Assembly (NCBI GenBank): GCA_011321935.1
Contig: DROJ01000403.1
Span: forward strand, 1 to 45,275
Origin: Bacteroidota bacterium
Lineage (GTDB): Bacteria > Bacteroidota > Bacteroidia > Chitinophagales > Saprospiraceae
Direction: 5' to 3'
Length of the DNA stretch: 45,275 nucleotides
The notes under the pieces were generated by a model, which was given only the letters and a program-made list of their open reading frames with translations, did no database searches and had not been told where the DNA came from. Below are positions 34,407 through 42,951 of the stretch, piece after piece. Each line of letters begins with the position of its first letter. Position 1 is the stretch's first letter. The translations under genes were made by a program, and so were the position numbers.

Positions 34407-35498
34407 TTACAAATATGGGCAAAGGATCGCAGGTTTCACGTCGGGCTTCTTGAATATTTTGCCGATATAATAAACGGACAACTCGAAGCCGCCCTGATAG
34501 CTGTTCACATTGTTCAGGTCGGAGAGGGTGAGGTCATAGGCAATGGCCGCTTTCAGGTCGCCATAATCAATTCCAAAAAGCACCTGCCCTGCATCGCTGC
34601 TCCGGTAGCCGAGGCCCATGCTCAGGCGGATGTTCTTTTCGGGTTTTAGCATATAACCTGCCCAGCCATGTACTTGGAACTGGCTGGAAGGGCCGATATT
34701 GGTAAAGTACAGTTCAGGTGTGACCGACCATTTGTCGTTGATTTTGTTGGAGAGTTGGGCATGGGCGATGAAGCGGGTTTTGAGGCCTTCGTTTGAGCTT
34801 CCGAAGTTATAGTCCCTGCCTGGGCTGGTGATGTGGCGGACGGAAAAGCCAATGTTGAAGTCGGTCTTTTTGTTCACTTTCGATTTCAGCATGATGCCAG
34901 CGTTGATGTCGGTATAATCGGTTGTTTTTTCATTGTTGTTCCCGCCACCACCACCGCCACCGCCACCGCCGCCACCGCTGCCGAAGAGGTTGTCTATCCC
35001 AGAATTTTGGGAAATTTCGCTGCAAGGGACAATGTCATTGTCCATGATTGTTTCTCCATCGCAGAAATCTGAAAAATCAAAAGACCGGGCAATCCGTCCA
35101 TATTGCGCTCCGATGGAAAGTATGTTTTTACTTTTTTTGTCCATTGAATAATGGAAAGCGGCGGAAAGCTGCAGGCCGGTGCTTTTCAATTTTCCATCGC
35201 CTGCAACGTCTTGGAATATCAATGCGCCGCCGCCCAGCCAGTTCCTTTTCCCGATCATGATAATGGGCACGTCCACAAAAATAGCGGGCGTGGAATAGGC
35301 CGAACTGCCGATGGCCGCCCTCGCCTGGTCGCGGTAAATGCCGCCGATGCGGTAAGTTCCTTCAAATGCTCCAGAGAAAGCAGGGTTCATGTGGAGCGGG
35401 TTCATGTAAAAGAGCGAGTTGTGCAGGTCTTGGGCCTGGAGGCCCATGCCGCCTGCCAATACTGCCACAACAAATAAAAGTGTCTTTGTCAATTTCAT
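34407..35498 (-). CDS. PorP/SprF family type IX secretion system membrane protein, with internal poly-Gly tract
   Basis: QDLHNSLFYMNPLHMNPAFSGAFEGTYRIGGIYRDQARAAIGSSAYSTPAIFVDVPI...; contains FGSGGGGGGGGGGGGNNN. Confidence 0.92.
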   Translation of the reverse strand: MKLTKTLLFVVAVLAGGMGLQAQDLHNSLFYMNPLHMNPAFSGAFEGTYRIGGIYRDQARAAIGSSAYSTPAIFVDVPIIMIGKRNWLGGGALIFQDVAGDGKLKSTGLQLSAAFHYSMDKKSKNILSIGAQYGRIARSFDFSDFCDGETIMDNDIVPCSEISQNSGIDNLFGSGGGGGGGGGGGGNNNEKTTDYTDINAGIMLKSKVNKKTDFNIGFSVRHITSPGRDYNFGSSNEGLKTRFIAHAQLSNKINDKWSVTPELYFTNIGPSSQFQVHGWAGYMLKPEKNIRLSMGLGYRSSDAGQVLFGIDYGDLKAAIAYDLTLSDLNNVNSYQGGFELSVYYIGKIFKKPDVKPAILCPYL

Positions 35499-35648
35499 AT
35501 TAAAGTTTTTGAAACTGTTTAGGGTCAGAATTTATGAGACCGAAAATTAGGATAATTTGAGAAATCTTGTTGAAAAGAACATGCAAGTTAGGTTTAATTT
35601 GTTTTGTGCCAAACTTCCCTTCGGGGCGTTTTGCACAGGAAGTGACAA

Positions 35649-36635
35649 TTATGGCAATTGCCCCTTTGCCCTGCGCACTATTGCCTCCACGTCTTGCTCC
35701 TCCATGCACCTGAAATGGCCTTTCGGGCATCCGGCAAAACCTATTTTCGAGCAGGGGCGGCAAGAAAGCCCCTGCACTTCAAAAGTTGTGTTTTTATCAG
35801 GCTGCCTGCCATAATAAGGTGTCATACCAAAAGCAGGGACGGTACTCCCCCAAACAGACAATATTTCTTTCTGGAAAGCTGCCGCAATGTGCATCATGCC
35901 CGTGTCGTGGGCAATGACCCTTTGGGCGAGTTCGATGACTTTTGCCGATTCGTGCAAGGTCAGTTTTCCGCAACAATTGGTCACATGTTTACCTGATTTT
36001 TGGGCAATTGTTTCGCCCTCGGCAGCTTCGTTTTTGCCGCCCAGCAGTAGGATGGGCTGTTTTATCCTTTTGCAGATTTCGATTGTTTTTTCCCTGGGCA
36101 GCCGCTTTGTGCGGTGGGCTGCGCCAATGGCGAAGGCTAAAAAAGGTATTGTCCAAAGGACTCCTTTCGGAGGGGTATTGGGCATTAAACCTTTCGGAAA
36201 AAAATAATCCAAGCCCAATCCATCGTCTTTTACTCCGAGCGGGGCCACCGACGCAAAATAGCGGTCAACCACATGCAGCTCCGGCAGTTTGTTTATTTTA
36301 AAATTCACGAGCAGCCATTTCTCGAAATTGAGTTTTTTAAAAGAAAAAACCTGCGCGCGCAGCGCTGTGCGGACTTGCCTGCTCCGCAAATTTTTGTGCA
36401 GGTCAATAATAAGGTCGTAGCCTTCTTTTTTGAGGCCGGGCAGCACCTCCGCTGTCTTTTTTTCGATGGTAAATATTTTATCCAAATAGGGGTTGGCCTC
36501 CAGTAAAGGCAGGTAGGCTTGCTTGGTCAGGAAGTGCAGCTCCGCCCCCGTTTGCTGCTTGAGGCAGCGGATGACCGGCGTGGTCAAAACAATGTCGCCG
36601 ATGGAGGAAAAGCGGATGAGGAGGACTTTTTTCAT
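35649..36635 (-). CDS. Glycosyltransferase family 9 (heptosyltransferase-like)
   Basis: MKKVLLIRFSSIGDIVLTTPVIRCLKQQTGAELHFLTK; C-terminal IAHDTGMMHIAAAFQKEILSVWGSTVPAFGMTPYY. Confidence 0.93.
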   Translation of the reverse strand: MKKVLLIRFSSIGDIVLTTPVIRCLKQQTGAELHFLTKQAYLPLLEANPYLDKIFTIEKKTAEVLPGLKKEGYDLIIDLHKNLRSRQVRTALRAQVFSFKKLNFEKWLLVNFKINKLPELHVVDRYFASVAPLGVKDDGLGLDYFFPKGLMPNTPPKGVLWTIPFLAFAIGAAHRTKRLPREKTIEICKRIKQPILLLGGKNEAAEGETIAQKSGKHVTNCCGKLTLHESAKVIELAQRVIAHDTGMMHIAAAFQKEILSVWGSTVPAFGMTPYYGRQPDKNTTFEVQGLSCRPCSKIGFAGCPKGHFRCMEEQDVEAIVRRAKGQLP

Positions 36636-36658
36636 TCCGGGTTTATTGGCAGCAAATA

Positions 36659-36729
36659 GTATCATTTCAATAGGGGGAGGGAAATAAAAATTTCCAATTT
36701 TTATTTCCCCCGCCTCATTAAAATGATAC
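36659..36729. repeat. Intergenic inverted repeat (about 34-bp arms)
   Basis: GTATCATTTCAATAGGGGGAGGGAAATAAAAATT-TCC-AATTTTTATTTCCCCCGCCTCATTAAAATGATAC. Confidence 0.85.
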
Positions 36730-36761
36730 CACAAATATAAGGGTCGAAAAGAAGTGGCAAG

Positions 36762-37538
36762 TTACGGGTTCGTAACCGCAAGGTCGGAAGTAGGTGCCGG
36801 CGGCGGGTCGAGCAAGGGCCCCGGGCGGACAAGGGTGTAGGCCTCCATATCTTCTTTGCTCCCCCGGAAAACATTGAAATCAACCAGACCTTTGATGCCC
36901 TCCAGTTTTCCGCGGTTGCCATATTGCCAAAATTGCCAATCCTCTCCGTTGCGCAGCCTCGGCTTGCGCCAAGAGGTATATCGGGCCACCCAAAGCGGAT
37001 AGCCGTTAATGTGTTCCGCTAAATATTGGTTGAAAAACTTTTGGTTGGAATAAATGATCGGCCTGACCTTGAAATGGTTTTCGACTATTTGCAGCCATGC
37101 CTTTACGTTGTCCACCAATGTTTCCGGGGCAACGCCGTCCATCACTTCCACGTCGAGGACGGGGGCAAAATCGCCATTTTCCAGCTCCGCTGTTTCAATG
37201 AAATTTTTTGCCTGCTTGGCAGCAGAAACGGTAGGCCGGAAAAAATGGTAAGCACCCCGTTTGATGCCCACGGCTTTCATTTCCGACCAGTTTTCGCAGA
37301 AAAAAGAGTCTTTGTAGCTCTCTCCTTCCGTCGCTTTTATGAATGCAAACTGGATGCCCTGGGCCACTACTTTTTCCCAGTCAATTTCTTTTTGGTGGTG
37401 CGAAATATCTATCCCGTGCACATCATAGCCCTGCTTGCGCACCGTCTGTTCGTTGCAGGCAACAAACAAAACCGAGCAAAGCAAAATCCCGTACAAAGGC
37501 GGGAAGACAAAGCCCAACGATGTGAGGTAAATCTTCAT
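36762..37538 (-). CDS. Glycoside hydrolase family 25 (lysozyme), lipoprotein-like signal
   Basis: YDVHGIDISHHQKEIDWEKVVAQGIQFAFIKATEGESYKDSFF...GIKRGAYHFFRP...PVLDVEVMDG...YPLWVARYTS...WQFWQYGNRGKLEGIKGLVDFNVFRG. Confidence 0.94.
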   Translation of the reverse strand: MKIYLTSLGFVFPPLYGILLCSVLFVACNEQTVRKQGYDVHGIDISHHQKEIDWEKVVAQGIQFAFIKATEGESYKDSFFCENWSEMKAVGIKRGAYHFFRPTVSAAKQAKNFIETAELENGDFAPVLDVEVMDGVAPETLVDNVKAWLQIVENHFKVRPIIYSNQKFFNQYLAEHINGYPLWVARYTSWRKPRLRNGEDWQFWQYGNRGKLEGIKGLVDFNVFRGSKEDMEAYTLVRPGPLLDPPPAPTSDLAVTNP

Positions 37539-37702
37539 GAAGGTTCAGTTAGTTCTGTGCCAAAGGGAAACGGAGGAATATAGTTTTATGATGCGCAAGT
37601 ACGCCAAAAAAAACATTTTGTCCAAGACGGGAAGCAGGTATTATATTTTTCCTGACAGCCTTAATTGCAAAAATGTCATCGGAGGTGCTTTTTGGGTTTA
37701 CT

Positions 37703-37754
37703 GCCAAAACGAAAGCCCCCAGGGTTTTCAAATCCCGGGGGCTTTTGTTTTGGC
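37703..37754. terminator. Strong intrinsic terminator hairpin (3' of the SRPBCC gene)
   Basis: GCCAAAACGAAAGCCCCCAGGG...TCCCGGGGGCTTTTGTTTTGGC. Confidence 0.8.
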
Positions 37755-37769
37755 GGGCCGCTCAGAAAA

Positions 37770-38813
37770 TCACTGATCCTCGGCAATAGGGCTATCGTAA
37801 AAATAATAAACCTTGGTGAGCCACCGGGCAGTGTCGGGCTCGGTAGATGGGTCGCTTGCATATGCCTCTATGACGGGGGTTTTAAAGGTGATGCCTTTGT
37901 CTTTTCCGTACTCCTCCATCGCGAGGTGGGCCTCTCCCGAACCTTCATATGGGCCGTAATAATCTATGAACAAGCCTTTGCTGGCAGGCACCTCGACCAG
38001 TTTGATGTTGCCTTTGGCAGCCGAGGCGCCCTTGTCGCCCACGGGGATGGCTGCGGCCATATCGGTCATTCCCTTTTCTTCGTCCCACTCATAAAAAACG
38101 CCACAGGGGAAACCTGCCATTTCGATGCCTTTGGCAGCCATAGCCCCCATGATGGCTCCAAAATTGGTTTCGTAAAATTGCTGGATACCGGCTATTTTTA
38201 TTTTATCCCTGATCATGAGGTAAGAGGCGCCAGGGTATTCCATGTTCTTTACCCGATAGCCCCGGTACATGCCCTGATTGGCCTCTTCGCACATTTTTTT
38301 CAGGTTGGCAAGGCCAGGGGTGAACATGCTGTCCATGTCCTTTTTTGTTTTGCCGCCAGTAAAAACAGCAATGGCGTTGAAGGGGTATGGAACGTCCCAG
38401 GCATAGCCCCAAGTGGTCTTGGTAGTGCCGTTCGGCCCATCTTCCAACTTGAAAAAACTGTCGCCGCCGTACCCATCGGCAAACTCGACTTTCCCTTTCT
38501 GCGATGTATATGGCGTGGCCTCCGTAATGGTCATTTTCCCGCCTTTGTCGTCTTTGGCAGTCCAGGTGTAAGAAGCGCCGACCCCTTTTGTTTTATCGCC
38601 GAAAGTCAAGGCAATGGTGGAATCCAAACCTTTCCAAGGGCCCCATTCTTCCCACGTCCGCAGGTCGTTTATTTTTTCAAAAATGATTTTCTTGGGGGCA
38701 TCTATACTAGTAGTGCCGGTGTATTCAAAATGGGTAGGTTGGATTGCTCCGCCGATGAGGAAAAAGGCTATGACGAGCAACAATAACAAGCCGAGTATTT
38801 TAAGGACTTTCAT
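37770..38813 (-). CDS. SRPBCC (polyketide cyclase-like) protein with GyrI-like effector-binding domain
   Basis: HFEYTGTTSIDAPKKIIFEKINDLRTWEEWGPWKGLDSTIALTFG SRPBCC N-terminus; C-terminal GVFYEWDEEKGMTDMAAAIPVG...VEVPASKGLFIDYYGPYEGSGEAHLAMEEY GyrI-like. Confidence 0.85.
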   Translation of the reverse strand: MKVLKILGLLLLLVIAFFLIGGAIQPTHFEYTGTTSIDAPKKIIFEKINDLRTWEEWGPWKGLDSTIALTFGDKTKGVGASYTWTAKDDKGGKMTITEATPYTSQKGKVEFADGYGGDSFFKLEDGPNGTTKTTWGYAWDVPYPFNAIAVFTGGKTKKDMDSMFTPGLANLKKMCEEANQGMYRGYRVKNMEYPGASYLMIRDKIKIAGIQQFYETNFGAIMGAMAAKGIEMAGFPCGVFYEWDEEKGMTDMAAAIPVGDKGASAAKGNIKLVEVPASKGLFIDYYGPYEGSGEAHLAMEEYGKDKGITFKTPVIEAYASDPSTEPDTARWLTKVYYFYDSPIAEDQ

Positions 38814-38986
38814 GATAATAAATTTAATTGATGAATTTTTTTGTTTCAAACACAAACATAAAGGTATATATTAATGAAACAAAAAATGGCATAAACAAAG
38901 GTTTTTTTGAAAAAAAATTGGCTCCACCAAAGGTCAGGGCAATCGTTTTCGGGGGCAAACTTAGCAAGAAGCAATAAAGGTATTTT

Positions 38987-39025
38987 CGGTGGCGGTCTTT
39001 TTTTAACCGATACGTTTTCAACGCA
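38987..39025. repeat. Second copy of the dispersed motif also present at 18996-19034
   Basis: CGGTGGCGGTCTTTTTTTAACCGATACGTTTTCAACGCAG versus reverse complement of 18996-19034: CGGTGGTGGTCTTTTTCAACCGATATGTTTTCAACGCAA. Confidence 0.8.
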
Positions 39026-39240
39026 GGGCATTTGATGCACCGCCCCTTCTTTTTTTTCATAAAATTTTTGGCAGCGAATCAGATGTAAAGCTTTTTTTTC
39101 GAGAGCCTCACGGCACTCGCTAAGATATGCCGACCCCGCAGGAAAACACGAACGCCGACAGAGGGGCCACCAGTTATTAGCCCAAAAACAAACCATGCCC
39201 TCTTACGTCGGCGATGAAGGGAAAGTTGCCCGAAAGTTCT

Positions 39241-40284
39241 TTATGCCTCAAAACCACAAGCCTGCCGGAAAGTAAAATGTGCCAATGCTGCCGGAACGGC
39301 TTTCCATTTTTCCAACAGGTCCCAGCCCGGTTGCTGGCTGACTTTGAGGTATTCGTTGCCGGGGTTTTTGGAAATATTGATGGCCGCAGAGGTGAGGGAA
39401 ATGAGCAGGCGGGCAGCGATGAGGTGGTAAAGCAGTTCCAGTTCTTGCTCCTCCAGCGGGAAAATTTCGTGCGTGCCGGCCACTATCTGCGCAGCGGCGG
39501 TCAGCGGGTCGTTTTTGCGCTGAACGGCATAGGCGATGGCGATGGCCAGTTCGTTGACAGTGGCAGAATGAACAATGTCGCCGAAGTCAATGATGCCCGA
39601 AACGGCGGGGTTTTCGGGGTCGGCATTTACCAAAACATTAAAATCGTTGGCGTCGTTGTGCAGCACCGAATGGCGCAGGGCAGGCAGTTTTGGCAGCGCA
39701 TTTTTTATGGACAATCCGTAAAAATGCTCCGCCAGCGCCCGCTTCTCTTTGTTTTTTATAAAATGAAAAAACCGCTCCGTCCATGCCGCCTGTGCTGTGT
39801 CCCATTCAAAATAACGGTGGGCGGCGGGGTGGTCGAAACCCCGCAGGCCATTGCAAAGATGGCCGATGCTTTGTCCGAGGTTTTTCAATAACCGGGGGCT
39901 GTGCGGGTTTACGTTTACGAGCATCCTGCCTTCTACCCAAGTCAGCAGCCTCAGCAGCCGTTGCCCGTTTTTTTTGCTTTTGAGGAGGGTGGTGTTTTCT
40001 CCGTTTTTGTTTTTGATGATGCGCGGGAAGGTCAGTTGGGGGAGGTGCTTTTCGAGGTGGAGCAGCATTTCGTTCTGGGCTTCGAGCTGTTCCTTTTCCT
40101 CGCCGGGCTTGTATATTTTGAGGACGTATTTTTTGCCGCTTTTTGTTTTCAATAAAAAATTGAGGTCGGCGTAGCTGGGCAGGGGACTGGCAGTGGCATG
40201 GATGCCGAAATATTCGAGGGCAAGTTTTTCTGCTTCTTTTTTGGAAAATGGCGGCATGTTATAAAGGTTGTTTTTTACAGCCAA
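39241..40284 (-). CDS. APH-family phosphotransferase (hydroxylysine/ethanolamine-kinase-like)
   Basis: VLKIYKPGEEKEQLEAQNEMLLHLEKHLPQLTFPRII; catalytic HSVLHNDANDFNVLV and GIIDFGDIVHSATVNELAIAIAY. Confidence 0.85.
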   Translation of the reverse strand: MAVKNNLYNMPPFSKKEAEKLALEYFGIHATASPLPSYADLNFLLKTKSGKKYVLKIYKPGEEKEQLEAQNEMLLHLEKHLPQLTFPRIIKNKNGENTTLLKSKKNGQRLLRLLTWVEGRMLVNVNPHSPRLLKNLGQSIGHLCNGLRGFDHPAAHRYFEWDTAQAAWTERFFHFIKNKEKRALAEHFYGLSIKNALPKLPALRHSVLHNDANDFNVLVNADPENPAVSGIIDFGDIVHSATVNELAIAIAYAVQRKNDPLTAAAQIVAGTHEIFPLEEQELELLYHLIAARLLISLTSAAINISKNPGNEYLKVSQQPGWDLLEKWKAVPAALAHFTFRQACGFEA

Positions 40285-41267
40285 TTATTCTTTTTGTACC
40301 ATTCCAATGTTTCTTCCAGCCCTTTTTCCAGATCATATTCTGGCTCAAAATTCAAATCTTTTTTTAATGCCGAAATATCGCATTTCCAGTTCATGCTTTC
40401 CAGAATACTGACTTTTTCCAGGTTCAGGGCTGGATATTTTCCCGTCACTTTCGCGGGCTGCTCCAATAACCACGCAATGCTCCTGACCAGCCCCACGGGC
40501 ACATGAAAGCGCAGGGTTTTTTTATTTAAAATACGTTTGGCATATTTCCCCAAATCCCACTGCGTATAATATTTTCCGTCGGAAACAAAATAGGCTTTTT
40601 GCATGTGCGGAGAAACAGTGGCATCAATAATAACCCTCGCCAAATCTTTTACATAAATAAAAGCGAGGTGCTGGTCGCGGCTGCCGATATAGCCTTCTAT
40701 ATTTTTATTGATTAATTTAAAAAAGGTGAGTATTTCTTTTTCGCGCGGCCCATACACTCCTCCCGGACGGATGACGACATACGGGAAATCATTTAGCTGT
40801 GCTAAATATTCTTCTGTTTTTAATTTAGATTTTCCATAGGTATTGATGGGCTTGCGTATATGTCCCTCTTTTAAAAAATCGGAAAGGTCGTCGCTGCTTG
40901 CCGGGCCATAAGAAGCGAGGCTGCTGATATAAGTAAATTTATTCGGAATATATTTGGAAGCATATATAGCTTCGATAAAATTTTTTGAAAATTCATAATT
41001 GACCCGGTAATAGTCTTCCAGTTTTGGCACAGATACAACGCCCGCATTGTGGACTATATAATCGAATTTATTGGCTTTTAATTTTTTTGCCAATTCGTTT
41101 TTATTTGAAAAATCCATTTCCAAAAAACGGATGCGCCCATCTTTTAAATATTGCCTGCTGCTCGTTTTTCTTATGCCCGCATATACTTCCATATCCCGCC
41201 CCAAAGCCTCCTCGACCAAATGGCTGCCCACAAAACCCGATGCACCAGTAATCAATATTTTTTTCAT
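40275..41267 (-). CDS. NAD-dependent epimerase/dehydratase (extended SDR); candidate ceramide reductase (CerR-like) by context
   Basis: MKKILITGASGFVGSHLVEEALGRDMEVYAGIRKTSS, YISSLASYGPAS, INTYGKSKLKTEEYL, VIRPGGVYGPREKEILTFF. The functional call rests on neighbours only. Confidence 0.88.
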   Translation of the reverse strand: MKKILITGASGFVGSHLVEEALGRDMEVYAGIRKTSSRQYLKDGRIRFLEMDFSNKNELAKKLKANKFDYIVHNAGVVSVPKLEDYYRVNYEFSKNFIEAIYASKYIPNKFTYISSLASYGPASSDDLSDFLKEGHIRKPINTYGKSKLKTEEYLAQLNDFPYVVIRPGGVYGPREKEILTFFKLINKNIEGYIGSRDQHLAFIYVKDLARVIIDATVSPHMQKAYFVSDGKYYTQWDLGKYAKRILNKKTLRFHVPVGLVRSIAWLLEQPAKVTGKYPALNLEKVSILESMNWKCDISALKKDLNFEPEYDLEKGLEETLEWYKKNNWL

Positions 41268-41277
41268 AAAAATAATT

Positions 41278-41375
41278 AAATGGTTAAATGGTTGAATGGT
41301 TGAATGGTTTTTCCCGCAAGGCAAGTACACGTCATGTGGGAAAAACCATTCAACCATTTAACCATTCAACCATTT
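41278..41375. repeat. Inverted repeat with 38-bp arms built from ATGGTTGA/ATGGTTAA 8-mers, overlapping the GNAT-like stop codon
   Basis: AAATGGTTAAATGGTTGAATGGTTGAATGGTTTTTCCC / GGGAAAAACCATTCAACCATTTAACCATTCAACCATTT (36/38 paired). Confidence 0.93.
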
Positions 41376-42496
41376 ATTCTCTTCTCATAAATGCGGTACC
41401 GTTTATATGCTACCATATTGGCCCTTTCCACTCCTTTTTTCATCATCTCGTTATTGTCCAATATCCAAGAGGCTTCGGCTTCATTGTAGCCTTTTTCCAT
41501 TCCCCTCGAAATAATGCGGGAAATAAAAATAGCCTCGATGCCCATTTTACGATAGCCTTCCAAAACGCCGAGCAGTATGACCCGCAAACGTTTTATTTTC
41601 TTTTTTTGAAATAATAATTTGAATATACCGGTAGGCAATAAGCGGCCGCGTTTTATATTTTTTGCAATTACATTAATGTCTGGAACGGCCAATGCAAATG
41701 CAACGGCTTTTCCCTCGTGTTCGGCAATCAGGCCAAAGTCGGGGTCTATGACCATTTTCAGCCCCTCGGCCAAATGGTCGAACTCGGCATCGGTGGGCGG
41801 CACGAAGCCCCAGTTTTTGTCCCAGGCACCTTTATATATTTCGCGGATAGTGGCGGCCTCTTTTTTGAAATTTTTCATGACCACGTTGCGGATAGTGACG
41901 CCCCTTTTTTTCAAACGCTCGCCCAGCATATTGGCAAGGCGGACCGATTTCATGCTGATGGTGTCCTCGGTGGCGAGGTAGGCCAGCATGTCCATTTGTT
42001 TGGCGAAGCCGTACCTTTCGAGGAAGGTGGCATAATAGGGTTTATTATAGGTGGTCATAATTACGGGCGGCCGGTCGAAGCCTTCCACTAATAGCCCGGC
42101 GGTGTCATTTGTGGAAAAATTGGTGGGCCCCAATATGGCATCCAGTTTTTCATTTTTAATCCAAGCGGTGGCTTTGTCCAAAAGTGCTTTGGCCACTCCG
42201 TAATTTTCGATTACATCAAAAAGGCCAAAAAAACCGACATTGGCACCGGCGAATTTATTGTATTCATTATTGCGGATAGCGGCGATGCGGCCCACTATTT
42301 TTCCATTATTATAAGCGAGGTACAGTTGCACTTTTGAATGTTGGAAAAAAGGGTTTTTCTTTTCGCTCAACAATTCTTTTTGACCGATATATATTTCGGG
42401 AACATAATTAGGGTCGTCTTTATATAAGTCGTGCGGAAAATCAATAAACCGCTTTTTGTCGCGCTTGGATTTTACTTCGGTGATGGTGGTGTCCAT
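41366..42496 (-). CDS. GNAT-like acyltransferase-fold protein; candidate bacterial ceramide synthase (bCerS-like) by context
   Basis: KKRFIDFPHDLYKDDPNYVPEIYIGQKELL...VGRIAAIRNNEYNKFAGANVGFFGLFDVIENYGVAKALLDKATAWIKNEKLDAILGPTNFSTNDTAGLLVEGFDRPPVIMTTYNKPYY; adjacent to SPT and an SDR. Confidence 0.8.
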   Translation of the reverse strand: MDTTITEVKSKRDKKRFIDFPHDLYKDDPNYVPEIYIGQKELLSEKKNPFFQHSKVQLYLAYNNGKIVGRIAAIRNNEYNKFAGANVGFFGLFDVIENYGVAKALLDKATAWIKNEKLDAILGPTNFSTNDTAGLLVEGFDRPPVIMTTYNKPYYATFLERYGFAKQMDMLAYLATEDTISMKSVRLANMLGERLKKRGVTIRNVVMKNFKKEAATIREIYKGAWDKNWGFVPPTDAEFDHLAEGLKMVIDPDFGLIAEHEGKAVAFALAVPDINVIAKNIKRGRLLPTGIFKLLFQKKKIKRLRVILLGVLEGYRKMGIEAIFISRIISRGMEKGYNEAEASWILDNNEMMKKGVERANMVAYKRYRIYEKRING

Positions 42497-42576
42497 ATTG
42501 GTTGTTTTAGATGACGGGCGTCCGGCACCTGAAATTTAAATCAAAATATAGGAGCGGGTTTTTATTTGTTGCTACC

Positions 42577-42793
42577 CAATGCTCCTCACAATCCTGAAGG
42601 GATTGAATTTGAATAGCCCCGGATGAAATCCGGGGTAAACAATCAAGGATGGTGGCAACCCCGAAGGGGTTGAATATTTGTCTCCAGAATTTACATTCAA
42701 CCCCTTTGGGGTTGCCACTTGCTTTTACCGTCTCCCCCGGATTTCATCCGGGGTTATTCAAATTCAATCCCTCCGGGATTGTGAGGAGTATTG
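42577..42793. repeat. 217-bp nested inverted-repeat element with about 100-bp arms, each arm containing three short palindromes
   Basis: CAATGCTCCTCACAATCCTGAAGGGATTGAATTTGAATAGCCCCGGATGAAATCCGGGG...GTGGCAACCCCGAAGGGGTTGAAT, with the reverse complement on the right; 55/59 and 23/24 matches in the two blocks. Confidence 0.95.
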
Positions 42794-42807
42794 AACAATA
42801 ACCTTTA

Positions 42808-42854
42808 TTTTCAAAAATTTGGAGGTCACAATTTGTGACCTCCAATTTTGAAAA
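42808..42854. repeat. Inverted repeat in the SPT/GNAT intergenic region
   Basis: TTTTCAAAAATTTGGAGGTCACAA-T-TTGTGACCTCCAATTTTGAAAA. Confidence 0.85.
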
Positions 42855-42951
42855 CTCTTTTTCGGCTACCTCAACAATATTATTTGAGGCGCAAATTTGG
42901 AGGACGCAATCTGCGGCCTCCAAACTATCCTAAATTAATCATTAATCATTT

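Noticed and set aside
37665-38786. 373-aa plus-strand ORF over the SRPBCC gene
   Set aside because: Antisense shadow of a clear SRPBCC/GyrI-like gene.
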